A stretch of DNA of 40,557 nucleotides from Propionibacteriaceae bacterium (GTDB lineage Bacteria > Actinomycetota > Actinomycetes > Propionibacteriales > Propionibacteriaceae), in contig JAITVZ010000168.1 in NCBI GenBank assembly GCA_031285505.1, forward strand, positions 1 through 40,557, read 5' to 3'. Below are positions 40,325-40,557 of the stretch, one piece after another. The notes beneath the pieces were generated by a model. That model was not told the origin of the DNA. It saw only the letters and a program-made list of their open reading frames with translations, and did no database searches. The position numbers and the translations under genes are program-made. Position 1 is the first letter of the stretch. Every line of letters starts with the position of its first letter.

Positions 40325-40557
40325 CACCCGATCTCCTTGCCCTGTCGCAATCCAAGCGCCGCATAGACATCGTCTCGCCGGGGCTGATCGCGCTCCGCCA
40401 AGTCGGCCAGAGTCCAGGCGATCCGCAAGACCTTGTCAACCCCGCGGGCCGACAAAACGCCCCGCTTCAACCCATCCTCGATAACGCCTGTGCCATGACG
40501 AATGGGAAAGTCCCGACGCAGCACCGTCCCGGGAACCTCTGAATTCGAGATCGGAAG
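40324..40557 (-). CDS. comM: Magnesium-chelatase-like AAA+ protein ComM/YifB, C-terminal end only
   Basis: The frame is open to the right edge, so only the last ~77 codons are present. They carry the C-terminal block of the family: VPGTVLRRDFPI, LSARGVDKVLRIAWTLADLA and DDVYAALGLRQGKEIG. ComM is a hexameric helicase that promotes branch migration during transformation. Its stop overlaps the dprA start, so the two are translationally coupled. Confidence 0.88.
   Translation of the reverse strand, partial: LPISNSEVPGTVLRRDFPIRHGTGVIEDGLKRGVLSARGVDKVLRIAWTLADLAERDQPRRDDVYAALGLRQGKEIG

Overview
The window comes from a moderately high-GC actinomycetote chromosome. The evidence is the long acidic/Arg-rich RNase E/G, two LytR-CpsA-Psr (LCP) cell-wall ligases, an actinobacterial-type DnaE2 preceded by a DUF6504 protein, an N-terminally extended MalQ, a DUF2510-RDD membrane protein, streptomycete-like xylose isomerase and a LexA box of the CGAAC-N4-GTTCG type. 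A propionibacterial or related saccharolytic anaerobe is plausible, but the genus cannot be named from sequence alone.

Layout. 1-5.6 kb: edge-truncated LCP protein, pncB (NAD salvage), purE (purines) and rne/rng. 5.8-8.8 kb: xylB and xylA on the minus strand, with a terminator between them and an inverted-repeat operator upstream. 8.8-13.5 kb: a second LCP protein, malQ and a DUF2510-RDD protein. 13.7-16.1 kb: proB-proA. 16.15-19.8 kb: a DUF6504-dnaE2 operon under an SOS-type box. 19.9-21.4 kb: an orphan CrtO-like acyltransferase, a MITE-like element and a PF06541 membrane protein. 21.7-24.7 kb: a multidomain GH10 xylanase (CBM22-GH10-CBM9-like) with a wall/membrane anchor. 24.9-25.8 kb: a secreted Cys-containing protein of unknown function. 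25.8-26.9 kb: a gene-poor stretch with two tandem structured repeats beside tRNA-Ala(CGC) and tRNA-Thr(TGT). 26.9-34.5 kb: a six-gene minus-strand surface locus. It encodes a large SdrD/IPT-type secreted protein, two single-TM tethered proteins, a SipW-type exported TasA-like subunit, a SipW-type signal peptidase with a very long tail, and a C-terminally anchored protein; most junctions are ATGA overlaps. 34.9-37.5 kb: three sugar enzymes (hexose-6-P mutarotase, rpiB, galM). 37.7-40.5 kb: pyrC, then dprA and the end of comM/yifB.

Together the genes suggest a plant-polysaccharide degrader. A surface xylanase would release xylose for XylA/XylB and the pentose phosphate pathway (RpiB), with mutarotases and MalQ handling hexoses and alpha-glucans. 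Similar DNA elements (GCGAAA..T.TCTAG) at the xylA and xylanase promoters suggest a common regulator that is not encoded here.

The best candidate for an undescribed system is the 26.9-34.5 kb SipW-linked surface locus. Other strong leads are the two-hairpin tandem repeats next to the tRNA genes and the SOS-controlled dnaE2 operon lacking imuA/imuB. Start codons were chosen from Shine-Dalgarno (SD) sequences and gene overlaps, and several differ from the longest ORF.
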